Source of the DNA: Acidimicrobiales bacterium
GTDB taxonomy: Bacteria; Actinomycetota; Acidimicrobiia; Acidimicrobiales; Poriferisodalaceae
NCBI GenBank assembly: GCA_014239555.1
Contig: JAAZYR010000001.1
Span: 248,001 to 312,000 of the forward strand
Direction of reading: 5' to 3'
Length of the DNA stretch: 64,000 bases
Below are positions 1 to 7,959 of this stretch, one piece after another. A program made the position numbers and the translations under genes. Below the pieces are notes generated by a model, which was not told the DNA's origin, did no database searches, and saw only the letters and a list, made by a program, of their open reading frames with translations. How positions within the stretch are numbered: the first letter of the stretch is position 1; each line of letters starts with the position of its first letter.

Positions 1-13
1 CGGCGCGTAACTC

Positions 14-58
14 TCGTGCCAACCACCTAGCCGCAATCCCCACTACCTAGCGGCACGA
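14..58 (+). promoter_or_regulatory. possible rpsO leader hairpin
   Basis: Seen: TCGTGCC (14-20) is exactly complementary to GGCACGA (52-58), with a 31-nt interval that contains two near-copies of a CTAGC(C/G)GC motif. The structure ends 25 nt before the rpsO start codon. Ribosomal protein S15 represses its own mRNA through leader structures in several bacteria, so an autoregulatory element is possible; a terminator of the gene upstream of the window is the alternative. No U-tract follows the right arm. This rests on base pairing only. Confidence 0.3.
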
Positions 59-83
59 AGTTGCATTCCGAGGAAATAAACAC

Positions 84-341
84 ATGGCCGAAAAGTCCGC
101 CACAATGGCAGCGCACCGGCATCACGAAACTGACACGGGTTCACCCGAAGTCCAGGTTGCGTTGCTCACGGATCGGATCGAAGATCTCACCGAACATTTG
201 AAGACCCACGAAAAGGATCACCACAGTCGACGCGGCTTACTCAAACTTGTTGGTCGCCGCCGTCGCCTTCTGAACTATCTCGATAACAACGACGTCGAGC
301 GTTACCGGGCGCTCATTACGAAACTCGGGTTGCGCCGCTGA
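84..341 (+). CDS. rpsO: 30S ribosomal protein S15
   Basis: Small-subunit protein that binds 16S rRNA early in assembly of the platform. The 85-residue product is close to the usual 88-89 residues and carries the family signature [15 protein letters not shown] followed by the basic stretch [22 protein letters not shown], which contacts rRNA. The ATG at 84 has an AGGA ribosome-binding site (71-74). It is followed by pnp, the conserved rpsO-pnp pair of most bacteria, with 174 nt of leader between them that holds two hairpins. Confidence 0.97.
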   Translation: MAEKSATMAAHRHHETDTGSPEVQVALLTDRIEDLTEHLKTHEKDHHSRRGLLKLVGRRRRLLNYLDNNDVERYRALITKLGLRR

Positions 342-349
342 GCGATCTA

Positions 350-367
350 GGCGGCCGTCATGCCGCC
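350..367 (+). terminator. short GC hairpin after rpsO
   Basis: Seen: GGCGGC (350-355), 6-nt loop, GCCGCC (362-367), then AATTT. It starts 8 nt after the rpsO stop codon. In E. coli and Streptomyces the rpsO-pnp interval contains a terminator/RNase-processing hairpin; by analogy this may attenuate read-through into pnp or protect the rpsO 3' end. The stem is only six pairs and there is no real U-run. Confidence 0.4.
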
Positions 368-479
368 AATTTCGCGCACGGCCAAAGCTCGCCAGCACAC
401 AGACCGCATCGCAATTGGCGGTCGTCGCTTCCTCAAACCGAATCGGGTGGGCGACGTCTTCCAACTGAATGTAAATCAT

Positions 480-496
480 GGCGAGAACGTCTCGCC
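480..496 (+). promoter_or_regulatory. hairpin directly upstream of the pnp ribosome-binding site
   Basis: Seen: GGCGAGA (480-486), loop ACG, TCTCGCC (490-496), a perfect 7-bp stem. The pnp Shine-Dalgarno AAGGAG follows immediately at 498-503. In E. coli a leader stem-loop cut by RNase III is the site at which PNPase represses its own translation. The position fits such a role, but function here is inferred. Confidence 0.4.
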
Positions 497-515
497 GAAG
501 GAGTAGAAGAAACCT

Positions 516-2963
516 ATGGCTGATGCCATTTCCGTATCGGGCCCAATCTCGGGTACCGACAAAACCATTTCATTCGAAACCGGCAAACTTGCAGGTCTTT
601 CGAATGGAGCTGTTACAGCGAGAATCGGATCCACACAGGTCCTAGTTACCGCGACAGCATCAAGTAAACCCCGCGACGGTGCGGACTTTTTCCCGTTAAC
701 CGTCGACATCGAAGAGCGCATGTATGCAGCTGGGCGAATCCCCGGATCGTTCTTCCGGCGAGAAGGGCGAGCCTCAGACGACGCAATTCTTACTTGTCGA
801 CTGATCGATCGACCTTTGCGCCCCAATTTCCCTAGCGACTACCGCCACGAGACTCATGTCGTGGGCACCATCCTTGGCGTTGATGGAGAGAATCCCTACG
901 ACGTGGTTGCTTTGAACGGCGCTTCGGCGGCCCTATGGGTGAGCGGCATTCCTTTCGAGTGTCCTATTGCTGCAGTGCGTATCGCCTACAGCACCGCCGG
1001 CTCATGGATTCCGTTCCCGACGTATGAGGAAGGGGAAACAGCGACGTTCGAAATGGTGGTCGCAGGTAGACAACTCGAAAATGGCGACATCGCCATCATG
1101 ATGGTTGAAGCTGGAGGCACCGAGCGGGCCTTCGAATATTACGACGATGGAGCTCCTAAGGTCACCGAAGAGGTGCTTGCTGACGGGCTAGAAGCTTCCA
1201 AACAATGGATTGATGACGTCATCGAGCTACAGAAGGCATTACGGAGTCAACTAGGCGATATCGAGCAACTCGAGTGGATTCCAAGTGTTGACTATGGTGA
1301 CGAGATTCTTGAGAGGGTGCGTTCGGTCGCAACCCCACAACTCACCGAGGTGATGTCCATCGCCGATAAAGCTGAACGGGAAGCCCGACAAGACTTAGTA
1401 ATAGCGGAGATTCGCACCCAACTCGAAGAGGAATTCGCCGAAACAGCCGATGCTGCCAAACAAATTGGTGCAGCAGTGCGCTCAGTTTCGAAAGAAATCG
1501 TTCGCCGCAGGATCGTTGAAGATGGTTTCCGCATTGACGGTCGAGCCACCGACGAAGTTCGTCCGTTGTCCGCTGAAGTTAGCTATATCGGCGAAACTGC
1601 GCATGGTTCAGGGCTGTTTCAGCGCGGTGAGACTCAGGTATTGAACGTAACGACCTTGGGTATGAGTCGCATGGAGCAATTGATTGACACGCTGAACCCG
1701 AACGACCGTAAGCGGTACATGCATCATTACAACTTTCCCCCGTTTTCGACGGGTGAAGCTGGATTCATGCGCGGTCCCAAACGTCGAGAGATTGGCCACG
1801 GTGCGCTCGCGGAACGAGCTTTGCTCCCAACAATTCCGTCTAAAGAAAACTTCCCCTACACCCTTCGACTGGTTTCCGATGTGCTTTCATCGAACGGGTC
1901 AACATCCATGGGTTCAGTGTGTGCATCTTCGCTCTCACTGATGGATGCAGGAGTGCCTATTCGCGGTCATGTATCTGGCATCGCCATGGGTCTTGTGTAT
2001 GCCGAAGGTAAATATGTGACACTCACTGACATTTTGGGGGCAGAGGATGCCTTTGGGGATATGGACTTCAAAATCGCGGGTACCGAAGACGCTATAACCG
2101 CTCTTCAACTCGACACCAAGATTGAGGGCATACCAGCGGAAGTTCTTACACAAGCACTATCTCAAGCGCGCGCAGCCCGCATGCAGATACTCGCTGTGAT
2201 GAATGAGGCGATATCCGAACCGCGGCCCGACGTCGGAGGTAATGCTCCGAAGATAGTTAGCTTCGAAATTCCGATCGACAAGATCGGTGAAGTAATCGGC
2301 CCGAGAGGGAAAGTTATCAACACCGTTCAGGAAGAAACTGGCGCCGATATCTCTGTTGATGATGACGGCACTGTCGGCATAGTCAGTATCGGGTCACCAG
2401 ACCGCGACAAGGTTGTAGAAGCCGAACGCCAGATCCGCTTAATCGTTAACCCGCCGACTGCTGATGTTGGAGCAGAGTACGACGGCCGAGTCGTCAATAT
2501 CACTAAATTCGGTGCCTTCGTGAACATTTTGCCAGGAACTGACGGCTTGCTACACATCAGCAAGATCGGTGGAAAGCGACGCCTCGACAAAGTCGAAGAA
2601 GTATTAAACGTTGGCGACGCGGTGAAGGTTCTCGTAGATGACATAGACCCGAGCGGCAAACTGTCTCTATCGATGGTTGCAGACCCTGAAGCAAAATCAG
2701 AAGCAAGGTCAGGCGGCGAAGACTCTGGTGACGCTAACAATGCGCCCAGTGACGATGAGACCGTAACCAAGAGTCCTGAAACGGTCGACACACCTGATTC
2801 GCAGGAAGCATCATCTGACGATGACAACACTTCTGCTAACGCTCGAGAATATGTTTCGTTTGAAGAACATTTCTCCGGCACGGCTCAGGAGGTGTACGGC
2901 GACATGGGTCCCGAACCAAAGGATGACGGACGAGGACGCCGTCGACGTCGCAGCCGTCGTTGA
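516..2963 (+). CDS. pnp: polyribonucleotide nucleotidyltransferase (PNPase)
   Basis: Phosphorolytic 3'-to-5' exoribonuclease of mRNA turnover. Domain order is complete: first RNase PH-like domain with the family motif GRIPGSFFRREGR near residue 75, helical linker, second RNase PH-like domain (about 335-550), KH domain with the GPRGK loop near 600, S1 domain (about 635-705). A 110-residue tail follows that is first acidic, then ends in an Arg-rich run; such Arg-rich or acidic tails are known in actinobacterial RNA enzymes. ATG at 516 with AAGGAG at 498-503. It is the second gene of the rpsO operon and is closed by a strong hairpin. The 815-residue length is longer than the ~700-740 of most bacteria because of the tail. 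Confidence 0.97.
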   Translation: MADAISVSGPISGTDKTISFETGKLAGLSNGAVTARIGSTQVLVTATASSKPRDGADFFPLTVDIEERMYAAGRIPGSFFRREGRASDDAILTCRLIDRPLRPNFPSDYRHETHVVGTILGVDGENPYDVVALNGASAALWVSGIPFECPIAAVRIAYSTAGSWIPFPTYEEGETATFEMVVAGRQLENGDIAIMMVEAGGTERAFEYYDDGAPKVTEEVLADGLEASKQWIDDVIELQKALRSQLGDIEQLEWIPSVDYGDEILERVRSVATPQLTEVMSIADKAEREARQDLVIAEIRTQLEEEFAETADAAKQIGAAVRSVSKEIVRRRIVEDGFRIDGRATDEVRPLSAEVSYIGETAHGSGLFQRGETQVLNVTTLGMSRMEQLIDTLNPNDRKRYMHHYNFPPFSTGEAGFMRGPKRREIGHGALAERALLPTIPSKENFPYTLRLVSDVLSSNGSTSMGSVCASSLSLMDAGVPIRGHVSGIAMGLVYAEGKYVTLTDILGAEDAFGDMDFKIAGTEDAITALQLDTKIEGIPAEVLTQALSQARAARMQILAVMNEAISEPRPDVGGNAPKIVSFEIPIDKIGEVIGPRGKVINTVQEETGADISVDDDGTVGIVSIGSPDRDKVVEAERQIRLIVNPPTADVGAEYDGRVVNITKFGAFVNILPGTDGLLHISKIGGKRRLDKVEEVLNVGDAVKVLVDDIDPSGKLSLSMVADPEAKSEARSGGEDSGDANNAPSDDETVTKSPETVDTPDSQEASSDDDNTSANAREYVSFEEHFSGTAQEVYGDMGPEPKDDGRGRRRRRSRR

Positions 2964-3012
2964 TCGACTGAGAGTCTGAAATACCTGTTTATTTCAAAAT
3001 AGTGATTCCAAC

Positions 3013-3050
3013 TGTGAGCCCTGTCGCCCAGAATGGTGACAGGGCTCACA
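3013..3050 (+). terminator. strong hairpin terminator between pnp and dapB
   Basis: Seen: TGTGAGCCCTGTC (3013-3025) pairs perfectly with GACAGGGCTCACA (3038-3050). Three more inner pairs (one G-U) bring the stem to 16 bp with a 6-nt loop. No U-tract follows, as is common for actinobacterial hairpin terminators. It lies 49 nt after the pnp stop codon. An ATG inside the loop (3033) opens a longer dapB reading frame that should not be used. Confidence 0.7.
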
Positions 3051-3083
3051 ACGTTGTGGGCCAGTGAGGAAGGAACGGCTCAT

Positions 3084-3851
3084 ATGCGCGTAGTAGTCGT
3101 AGGGTCAGCAGGCCGTATGGGATCAGCGGTGTGCGAAGCCGTGGCCGCTGATGGCGATTTAGACCTTGTTGCCGCGGTGGATCCGACGCGTTCGGGTGAA
3201 AAAGATCCCACGGGTTCCCTTGTCGTCTTGGATTCCCTTGAGCACGTCGATCCTGCCGATGTGGATGTTGCAGTCGATTTCACGGTCGCGGAAGCAGCTC
3301 GACTGAATATCCAGTGGTGTGCAAACAACGGTGTCCACGCGGTCGTGGGCACAAGCGGACTAGGGGAGAGCGACGTAGCGTCTTTCCGCTCAGCGTTTAC
3401 TTCGAGTAATTGTCTTATCGCTCCAAACTTCGCAATTGGGGCAGTTCTTCTAATGCGTTTCGCCGAAATGGCCGCACCTTTTTTCCCCACGGCGGAGGTT
3501 ATAGAACTGCACCATGACAACAAGGTTGACGCGCCCTCAGGTACGGCGATGAGAACGTTGGAGCGAATGGCGCAAGCGTCCAGTGATTGGGGGACCGACC
3601 CGACGGAGCACGAGACCATCCCAGGTTCGCGAGGAGGTACCGGCCCGGCGGGTATTTCAGTGCACTCCGTTCGGCTACGCGGCCTAGTCGCTCATCAAGA
3701 GGTCCTGTTCGGAACTGACGGTGAAACCTTGACCCTTCGCCATGACAGCCTGGACAGGGGGTCGTTCATGAACGGAATAACCCTTGCTTGCAGAGTTATT
3801 TCAGAACATCCTGGCGTGACAATTGGTCTCGATACCTACCTTGGGATTTAA
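3084..3851 (+). CDS. dapB: 4-hydroxy-tetrahydrodipicolinate reductase
   Basis: NAD(P)H-dependent reductase making tetrahydrodipicolinate, second step of the diaminopimelate/lysine branch; cytosolic. Seen: N-terminal Rossmann motif VVVGSAGRMGS, then the DapB active-site signature ELHHDNKVDAPSGTA with the catalytic His and Lys near the middle. The 255-residue length is normal. ATG at 3084 is chosen because it begins exactly at the Rossmann strand and has GAGGAAGGA at 3066-3074; the frame is open back to 3033, but that start lies inside a terminator loop. dapA, the preceding enzyme, lies 6 kb downstream with unrelated genes between. Confidence 0.95.
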   Translation: MRVVVVGSAGRMGSAVCEAVAADGDLDLVAAVDPTRSGEKDPTGSLVVLDSLEHVDPADVDVAVDFTVAEAARLNIQWCANNGVHAVVGTSGLGESDVASFRSAFTSSNCLIAPNFAIGAVLLMRFAEMAAPFFPTAEVIELHHDNKVDAPSGTAMRTLERMAQASSDWGTDPTEHETIPGSRGGTGPAGISVHSVRLRGLVAHQEVLFGTDGETLTLRHDSLDRGSFMNGITLACRVISEHPGVTIGLDTYLGI

Positions 3852-3854
3852 ACA

Positions 3855-4703
3855 TTGACCGTTCGCATGGTGGTCGTCGGCAGTCTGAACTATGACATAA
3901 GCGCTTGGGTTCCTCGCCGTCCACAGCTTGATGAGACGATTCATGGGACTCGCGTCGAAGAAAACGCTGGGGGAAAGGGAGCTAATCAGGCAGTCGCGGC
4001 GGCGCGCTTAAAGGCGGAAGTCACCATGGTCGGGTGTGTTGGCACAGACGCGCGAGGAAATTTTTTGCTTACTGAACTGGACGCTGCTGGAGTCAATCGA
4101 GATCACGTATCGAAAGTAGACACCTCAACTGGGCTGGCGCTCATCACAGTCGACCCTGAAGATGTTTCAATTGTCGTGGTTGCTGGGGCAAACGGTGAGC
4201 TTGACCGAGAGAGAGTAGAGGCTGCGGCTACTGAAATCGCATCGGCCGATGCATTGCTCCTGCAAGGTGAAGTGGCCGCAGAAGCTGCCCGAACCGCAGC
4301 GGTTATTGCTGCGGCATCTTCAACCCTCGTTGTATTCAATCCAGCGCCGTTCAATGAAGTTGCGTCGCAAGTTCTTCCATTGGCTGACGTAGTTGTTGTC
4401 AACCGATACGAAGCAAAACAGCTCGGTGACAGTCGCCCCCCGATCCTCGTAACCACACTTGGCGCTGACGGATGCGAAGTTCGGGTTAACCAAGAAGTAA
4501 CCCGAATAGACGCCCCAGAGGTTGAAGTAATAGACCCGACCGGAGCGGGTGACGCATTTGTCGGAGCTTTTGCCGTGGCGTTCGTCGAAACCGGTGACCC
4601 AATTGCTGCGGCCGCGATAGCGGTTAGGGCAGGCGCAGCAGCGGTAAGTTCGGCCGGAGCGCAACCAGGCATGCCCACGTGGCAAGACATCGATCGTGTG
4701 TGA
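3855..4703 (+). CDS. PfkB-family carbohydrate kinase, ribokinase-like
   Basis: ATP-dependent sugar or nucleoside kinase of the ribokinase fold. Seen: N-terminal sugar-binding motif ENAGGKGANQAVAAARL and C-terminal PfkB signature DPTGAGDAFVGAF, whose GAGD forms the anion hole and supplies the catalytic Asp. The length of 282 is slightly short for RbsK (about 300). It begins with TTG at 3855, 3 nt after dapB; ATG at 3867 is an equally good start at the first strand. The tight spacing suggests co-transcription with dapB. The substrate (ribose, another pentose or a nucleoside) cannot be told from sequence, and no sugar transporter lies nearby. Confidence 0.85.
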   Translation: MTVRMVVVGSLNYDISAWVPRRPQLDETIHGTRVEENAGGKGANQAVAAARLKAEVTMVGCVGTDARGNFLLTELDAAGVNRDHVSKVDTSTGLALITVDPEDVSIVVVAGANGELDRERVEAAATEIASADALLLQGEVAAEAARTAAVIAAASSTLVVFNPAPFNEVASQVLPLADVVVVNRYEAKQLGDSRPPILVTTLGADGCEVRVNQEVTRIDAPEVEVIDPTGAGDAFVGAFAVAFVETGDPIAAAAIAVRAGAAAVSSAGAQPGMPTWQDIDRV

Positions 4704-4709
4704 TTCGGT

Positions 4710-5360
4710 CTAACCCTCAGAGTTTTTATTTCTGCCGCGACTGCTCTGCAGCATCACTAACGCGACCATGGCAAATGTAAAGGGCAAAGAGAAACGACTA
4801 ATAAATCGCACCGACGCTCCGAGCGGACCTTCGAAGACTGAACTCACCCAAAATATCAGTAGAAGGCGAGAGACCGTTCCAGCAAGGTTGACCACGATAA
4901 AGGGCACTCTTCGCATCTTTGCGATGCCAGCTAAAAGACACATTGGATAACCCGGAATGGCAAAGAGCAATAACCATCCCACCCGAGGAAACCAACGTTC
5001 CAAGGCCGCGATGGTTCGAATGAAACCGCTGCGCGGGCCAAATTCGGATTTCAGATAGTCCTTGGTGACTGGACCGAATTCCAAACCAAGCTGGTGAAGA
5101 AACAAGTCCGGAGCGAAGAGCCGAGCGGTGCCGACAATTAAAAAAGGCACGGCTTCAGTCTGATGGGCGGCCAGCAGGAGCATGGGATCGGTGGCATTGA
5201 AGGCGATCAACAACAGTGGTAGCGAAGAAAGAAGGGCGCTCGTAAGTATCTGTCCGGCATAGGCCGCCAATGCGAGCGCAAGGGGAACCGCTGCAAGTTG
5301 TTTGAGCCTTCGACGGTCTTTAGGGTCAAGTTTTGAATTGGATGCGTTGAATTCTGTCAT
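4710..5360 (-). CDS. DedA/VTT-like membrane protein
   Basis: A 216-residue integral membrane protein with about five hydrophobic segments after a basic cytosolic N-terminus. The stretch with GYPMCLLAGIAK followed by a hydrophobic segment and a conserved Gly resembles the core of the VTT/DedA (SNARE-associated) family, whose members act as lipid or undecaprenyl-phosphate flippases. The match is by pattern only and the usual F-x-x-x-R-[FY]-[IV]-P-x-x-R is not clearly seen. It is convergent with the kinase gene (6 nt apart) and divergent from the acyl-CoA ligase gene, with a 61-nt shared upstream region. Confidence 0.5.
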   Translation of the reverse strand: MTEFNASNSKLDPKDRRRLKQLAAVPLALALAAYAGQILTSALLSSLPLLLIAFNATDPMLLLAAHQTEAVPFLIVGTARLFAPDLFLHQLGLEFGPVTKDYLKSEFGPRSGFIRTIAALERWFPRVGWLLLFAIPGYPMCLLAGIAKMRRVPFIVVNLAGTVSRLLLIFWVSSVFEGPLGASVRFISRFSLPFTFAMVALVMLQSSRGRNKNSEG

Positions 5361-5421
5361 TTGTCACTTTCACCATACGTGGATGTGGCCGTCAGCAAGC
5401 TCTTCTCCTACGATCTCTGGC

Positions 5422-7035
5422 ATGCAATCGACAATGATGGACACCCCTCTCACTCTTGATTTCTTCTTCCGGCGAGCGGAAAACCTGTTTCCGCACAAGG
5501 AACTGGTCACTGCCACTGCAACAGGTATCGAACGAAGCACCTATGGAGAATGGGCTGAGCGTACGCGGCGACTGGGCGGAGCAATGGCCGAGTTGGGTGT
5601 TAGTGAGCACGGACGTGTAGGTACTTTCGCTTGGAACACAACCCGCCACCTTGAGCTCTATTTCGCCGTGCCTTGCACCAATCGGGTGCTACACACACTC
5701 AATATTCGATTGTTCGCGGATCAAATCGTTTACGTCGCAAACCACGCTGAAGACGAAGTCATCTTCGTGGACCGCTCACTCATGGCGCTTCTATGGCCCT
5801 TAGTTGACCAACTTGAGACTGTCCGACACTTAGTGATCATGGATGACGGAGAGGGAGAAATTCCGGAAGATTCAAGAGTGCTTCGTTACGAGGATCTAAT
5901 CGAAGCCGCTTCACCAGTCGAATTCGCAGTTAGAGATGAGCGACAGGCTGCCTCAATGTGCTACACGAGCGGGACGACCGGAAACCCTAAGGGCGTTGTT
6001 TACAGTCATCGGTCCACCTACATACACACACTTACAACGATGACGAACGACTGCTTGGGTATAAGCGAATCGGACGTCATCTTGCCTGTGGTGCCTATGT
6101 TCCACGTCAACTCGTGGGGATTGCAACACGCCGCCGTCGCTGCGGGTGCGACCCTTATAAACCCCGGTCCCAAGATGCAGCCCAGGCCCATAGCAGAACT
6201 AATTGAAACCGAACGGGTAACCATCGCCGCCGGCGTGCCGACCATCTGGATGGGGGTGCTCGACGAACTTGATGGTCGCGACGTCTCTAGTTTGCGGGCG
6301 ATTCCCTGTGGTGGCTCTGCGGTACCGAAAGCGTTGTCGGAGGCATATCGCGAGAAAATCGGGCTACCTATTCTGCAAGCTTGGGGTATGACGGAAACGA
6401 GCCCGCTGGCTGCGATAGCGCACATAAAATCCGCGGAGTTGGACCTTGACGCGGACAGCAAAGCTGATTTGCGCGCTTCGGTCGGAACGATCGCCCCAAC
6501 TGTCGAGTTCCGAATCTGTGAACCTGACTCAACGAAACAACTCCCATGGGACGGAGAGTCAAGCGGTGAGTTACAGGTTCGAGGCCCGTACGTAACGGGG
6601 AGTTACTACAAGCATCCCGACTCCACAGATTCCTTTACCGAAGACGGATGGTTGCGAACTGGCGACGTAGCGACCTGCGACAAGCGGGGCTACATCCGTC
6701 TTGTTGATCGCACAAAAGACTTGATTAAATCGGGAGGCGAGTGGATTAGCTCAGCTGAAGTAGAGAATGAAATCATGAGCCATCCCAAGGTGGCAGAGGC
6801 TGCCGTTATCGCCGTTACGTCACAAAAATGGATGGAACGGCCGATGGCTTGCGTCGTTCTGAAAGAAGGGGAATCACTGAGCCATGAAGAGCTAATCGAC
6901 TACCTGACTCCCCGTATGGCTAAATGGTGGTTGCCTAGCGCTACTCAAATTATTGACGAAGTGCCCAAAACCTCCACCGGAAAATTCTCGAAACGCACCC
7001 TTCGAGACTCCTTCGTTGATTTGGTCGTCGAATAA
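5422..7035 (+). CDS. AMP-dependent fatty acyl-CoA ligase
   Basis: Activates a carboxylic acid, probably a medium- or long-chain fatty acid, to its CoA thioester via an acyl-adenylate. Seen: P-loop motif YTSGTTGNPKGVVYSH, A5 motif GMTETSP, GWLRTGDVA, the hinge DRTKDLIKSGGEWIS and the C-terminal catalytic Lys in PKTSTGKFSKR. It most resembles the AlkK/FadD-like branch. The frame is open upstream to 5302, but that overlaps the divergent membrane-protein gene; ATG at 5422 (or 5434) matches the family N-terminus. It heads a run of four genes reading rightwards (ligase, SDR, diiron protein, winged-helix protein). Confidence 0.9.
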   Translation: MQSTMMDTPLTLDFFFRRAENLFPHKELVTATATGIERSTYGEWAERTRRLGGAMAELGVSEHGRVGTFAWNTTRHLELYFAVPCTNRVLHTLNIRLFADQIVYVANHAEDEVIFVDRSLMALLWPLVDQLETVRHLVIMDDGEGEIPEDSRVLRYEDLIEAASPVEFAVRDERQAASMCYTSGTTGNPKGVVYSHRSTYIHTLTTMTNDCLGISESDVILPVVPMFHVNSWGLQHAAVAAGATLINPGPKMQPRPIAELIETERVTIAAGVPTIWMGVLDELDGRDVSSLRAIPCGGSAVPKALSEAYREKIGLPILQAWGMTETSPLAAIAHIKSAELDLDADSKADLRASVGTIAPTVEFRICEPDSTKQLPWDGESSGELQVRGPYVTGSYYKHPDSTDSFTEDGWLRTGDVATCDKRGYIRLVDRTKDLIKSGGEWISSAEVENEIMSHPKVAEAAVIAVTSQKWMERPMACVVLKEGESLSHEELIDYLTPRMAKWWLPSATQIIDEVPKTSTGKFSKRTLRDSFVDLVVE

Positions 7036-7053
7036 CGCTGTGAGAGTACGCCG

Positions 7054-7905
7054 GTGACTAATCGATCAGCGGTCGTTACAGGTGCCAGTACCGGTATCGG
7101 TTACGCCACAGTGCAACGGTTGGCAGCCGCTGGCTGGCACGTGTGGGGAGGTGTTCGTTCCCAGAGCGATTCTTTTCACATAGAACAAGTTGCTGGGGCG
7201 TCCTCATTGCGGATTGACGTTACCGATGACGACCAAATCGAAACGGCGTTCGGGGAAGTTGCTGACCGTCGCGGGTGCCTTGGTTTGGACTTGTTGGTGG
7301 TAAACGCCGGCGTAGTAGTTGGAGGACCGCTGGAATATGTCACTCCGGCGGACTGGCGGCGGCAATTCGATGTCAATGTCGTCGGTGTCGCTTCCTCTAT
7401 TCGCTGTGCGCTGCCAATGCTTCGACTAGCGAATGACCCTCGAATTATCGTCGTTGGTTCGATCAACTCGCGAGTTGGCGTGCCACTGCTCAGCCCGTAT
7501 GCCGCCAGCAAACACGCGTTGGTGGGACTTTCTTCTTCTTTGCGGAGAGAATTGGGTCCGACAGGGCCGCGCATCACAATGATTGAACCAGGCGCTGTCC
7601 GAACTCCGTTGTGGACCAAAGCCAGAGAAGCGTCCATACAAATCGACCGTGACCTTCCTGCAGCAGGACGCCGGGAATACGGCAATTTTGTTGAGAAAGC
7701 AGTTGAGAATTTGACTAGGTCTAGCAATTCAGGATTGAGTCCGGATCGAGTAGCTGTGGTTATAGAGAAGTGCGTTGCTCGGCGCAATCCGCCGCTTCGC
7801 CGACTGGTGGGCGTTGATGCTCGGTTCGCAGCCGTGCTTAATTTCATTTTGTCGGAGAAGATGTTTGACCGGCTAATTCGAAGGTTTCGTTCTATTAATT
7901 ATTGA
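7054..7905 (+). CDS. short-chain dehydrogenase/reductase (SDR)
   Basis: NAD(P)-dependent oxidoreductase. Seen: cofactor motif TGASTGIG near the N-terminus, NAG motif, catalytic Ser (GSINS) and YAASK. At 283 residues it is at the long end of classical SDRs, with a C-terminal extension of the kind found in retinol-dehydrogenase-like members. GTG start at 7054, 18 nt after the ligase stop, so probably the same transcript. The substrate is unknown; the neighbours suggest a hydroxylated or keto fatty-acyl compound. Confidence 0.88.
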   Translation: MTNRSAVVTGASTGIGYATVQRLAAAGWHVWGGVRSQSDSFHIEQVAGASSLRIDVTDDDQIETAFGEVADRRGCLGLDLLVVNAGVVVGGPLEYVTPADWRRQFDVNVVGVASSIRCALPMLRLANDPRIIVVGSINSRVGVPLLSPYAASKHALVGLSSSLRRELGPTGPRITMIEPGAVRTPLWTKAREASIQIDRDLPAAGRREYGNFVEKAVENLTRSSNSGLSPDRVAVVIEKCVARRNPPLRRLVGVDARFAAVLNFILSEKMFDRLIRRFRSINY

Positions 7906-7910
7906 TTTGT

Positions 7911-7930
7911 AAGTTACCTTCGGGTTACTT
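7911..7930 (+). terminator. UUCG hairpin after the SDR gene
   Basis: Seen: AAGTTACC (7911-7918), loop TTCG, GGTTACTT (7923-7930), with one T-T mismatch and a short T run at the 3' side. The tetraloop class is unusually stable. It may be a partial terminator or a processing site between the SDR and the diiron-protein gene. Confidence 0.35.
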
Positions 7931-7959
7931 TCTGGCAGCCGGGGAAATAGGAGTGTCTG

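Noticed and set aside
5302-5421. Forty-codon N-terminal extension of the acyl-CoA ligase
   Set aside because: It lies inside the divergent membrane-protein gene and has no counterpart in the family; ATG 5422 fits.
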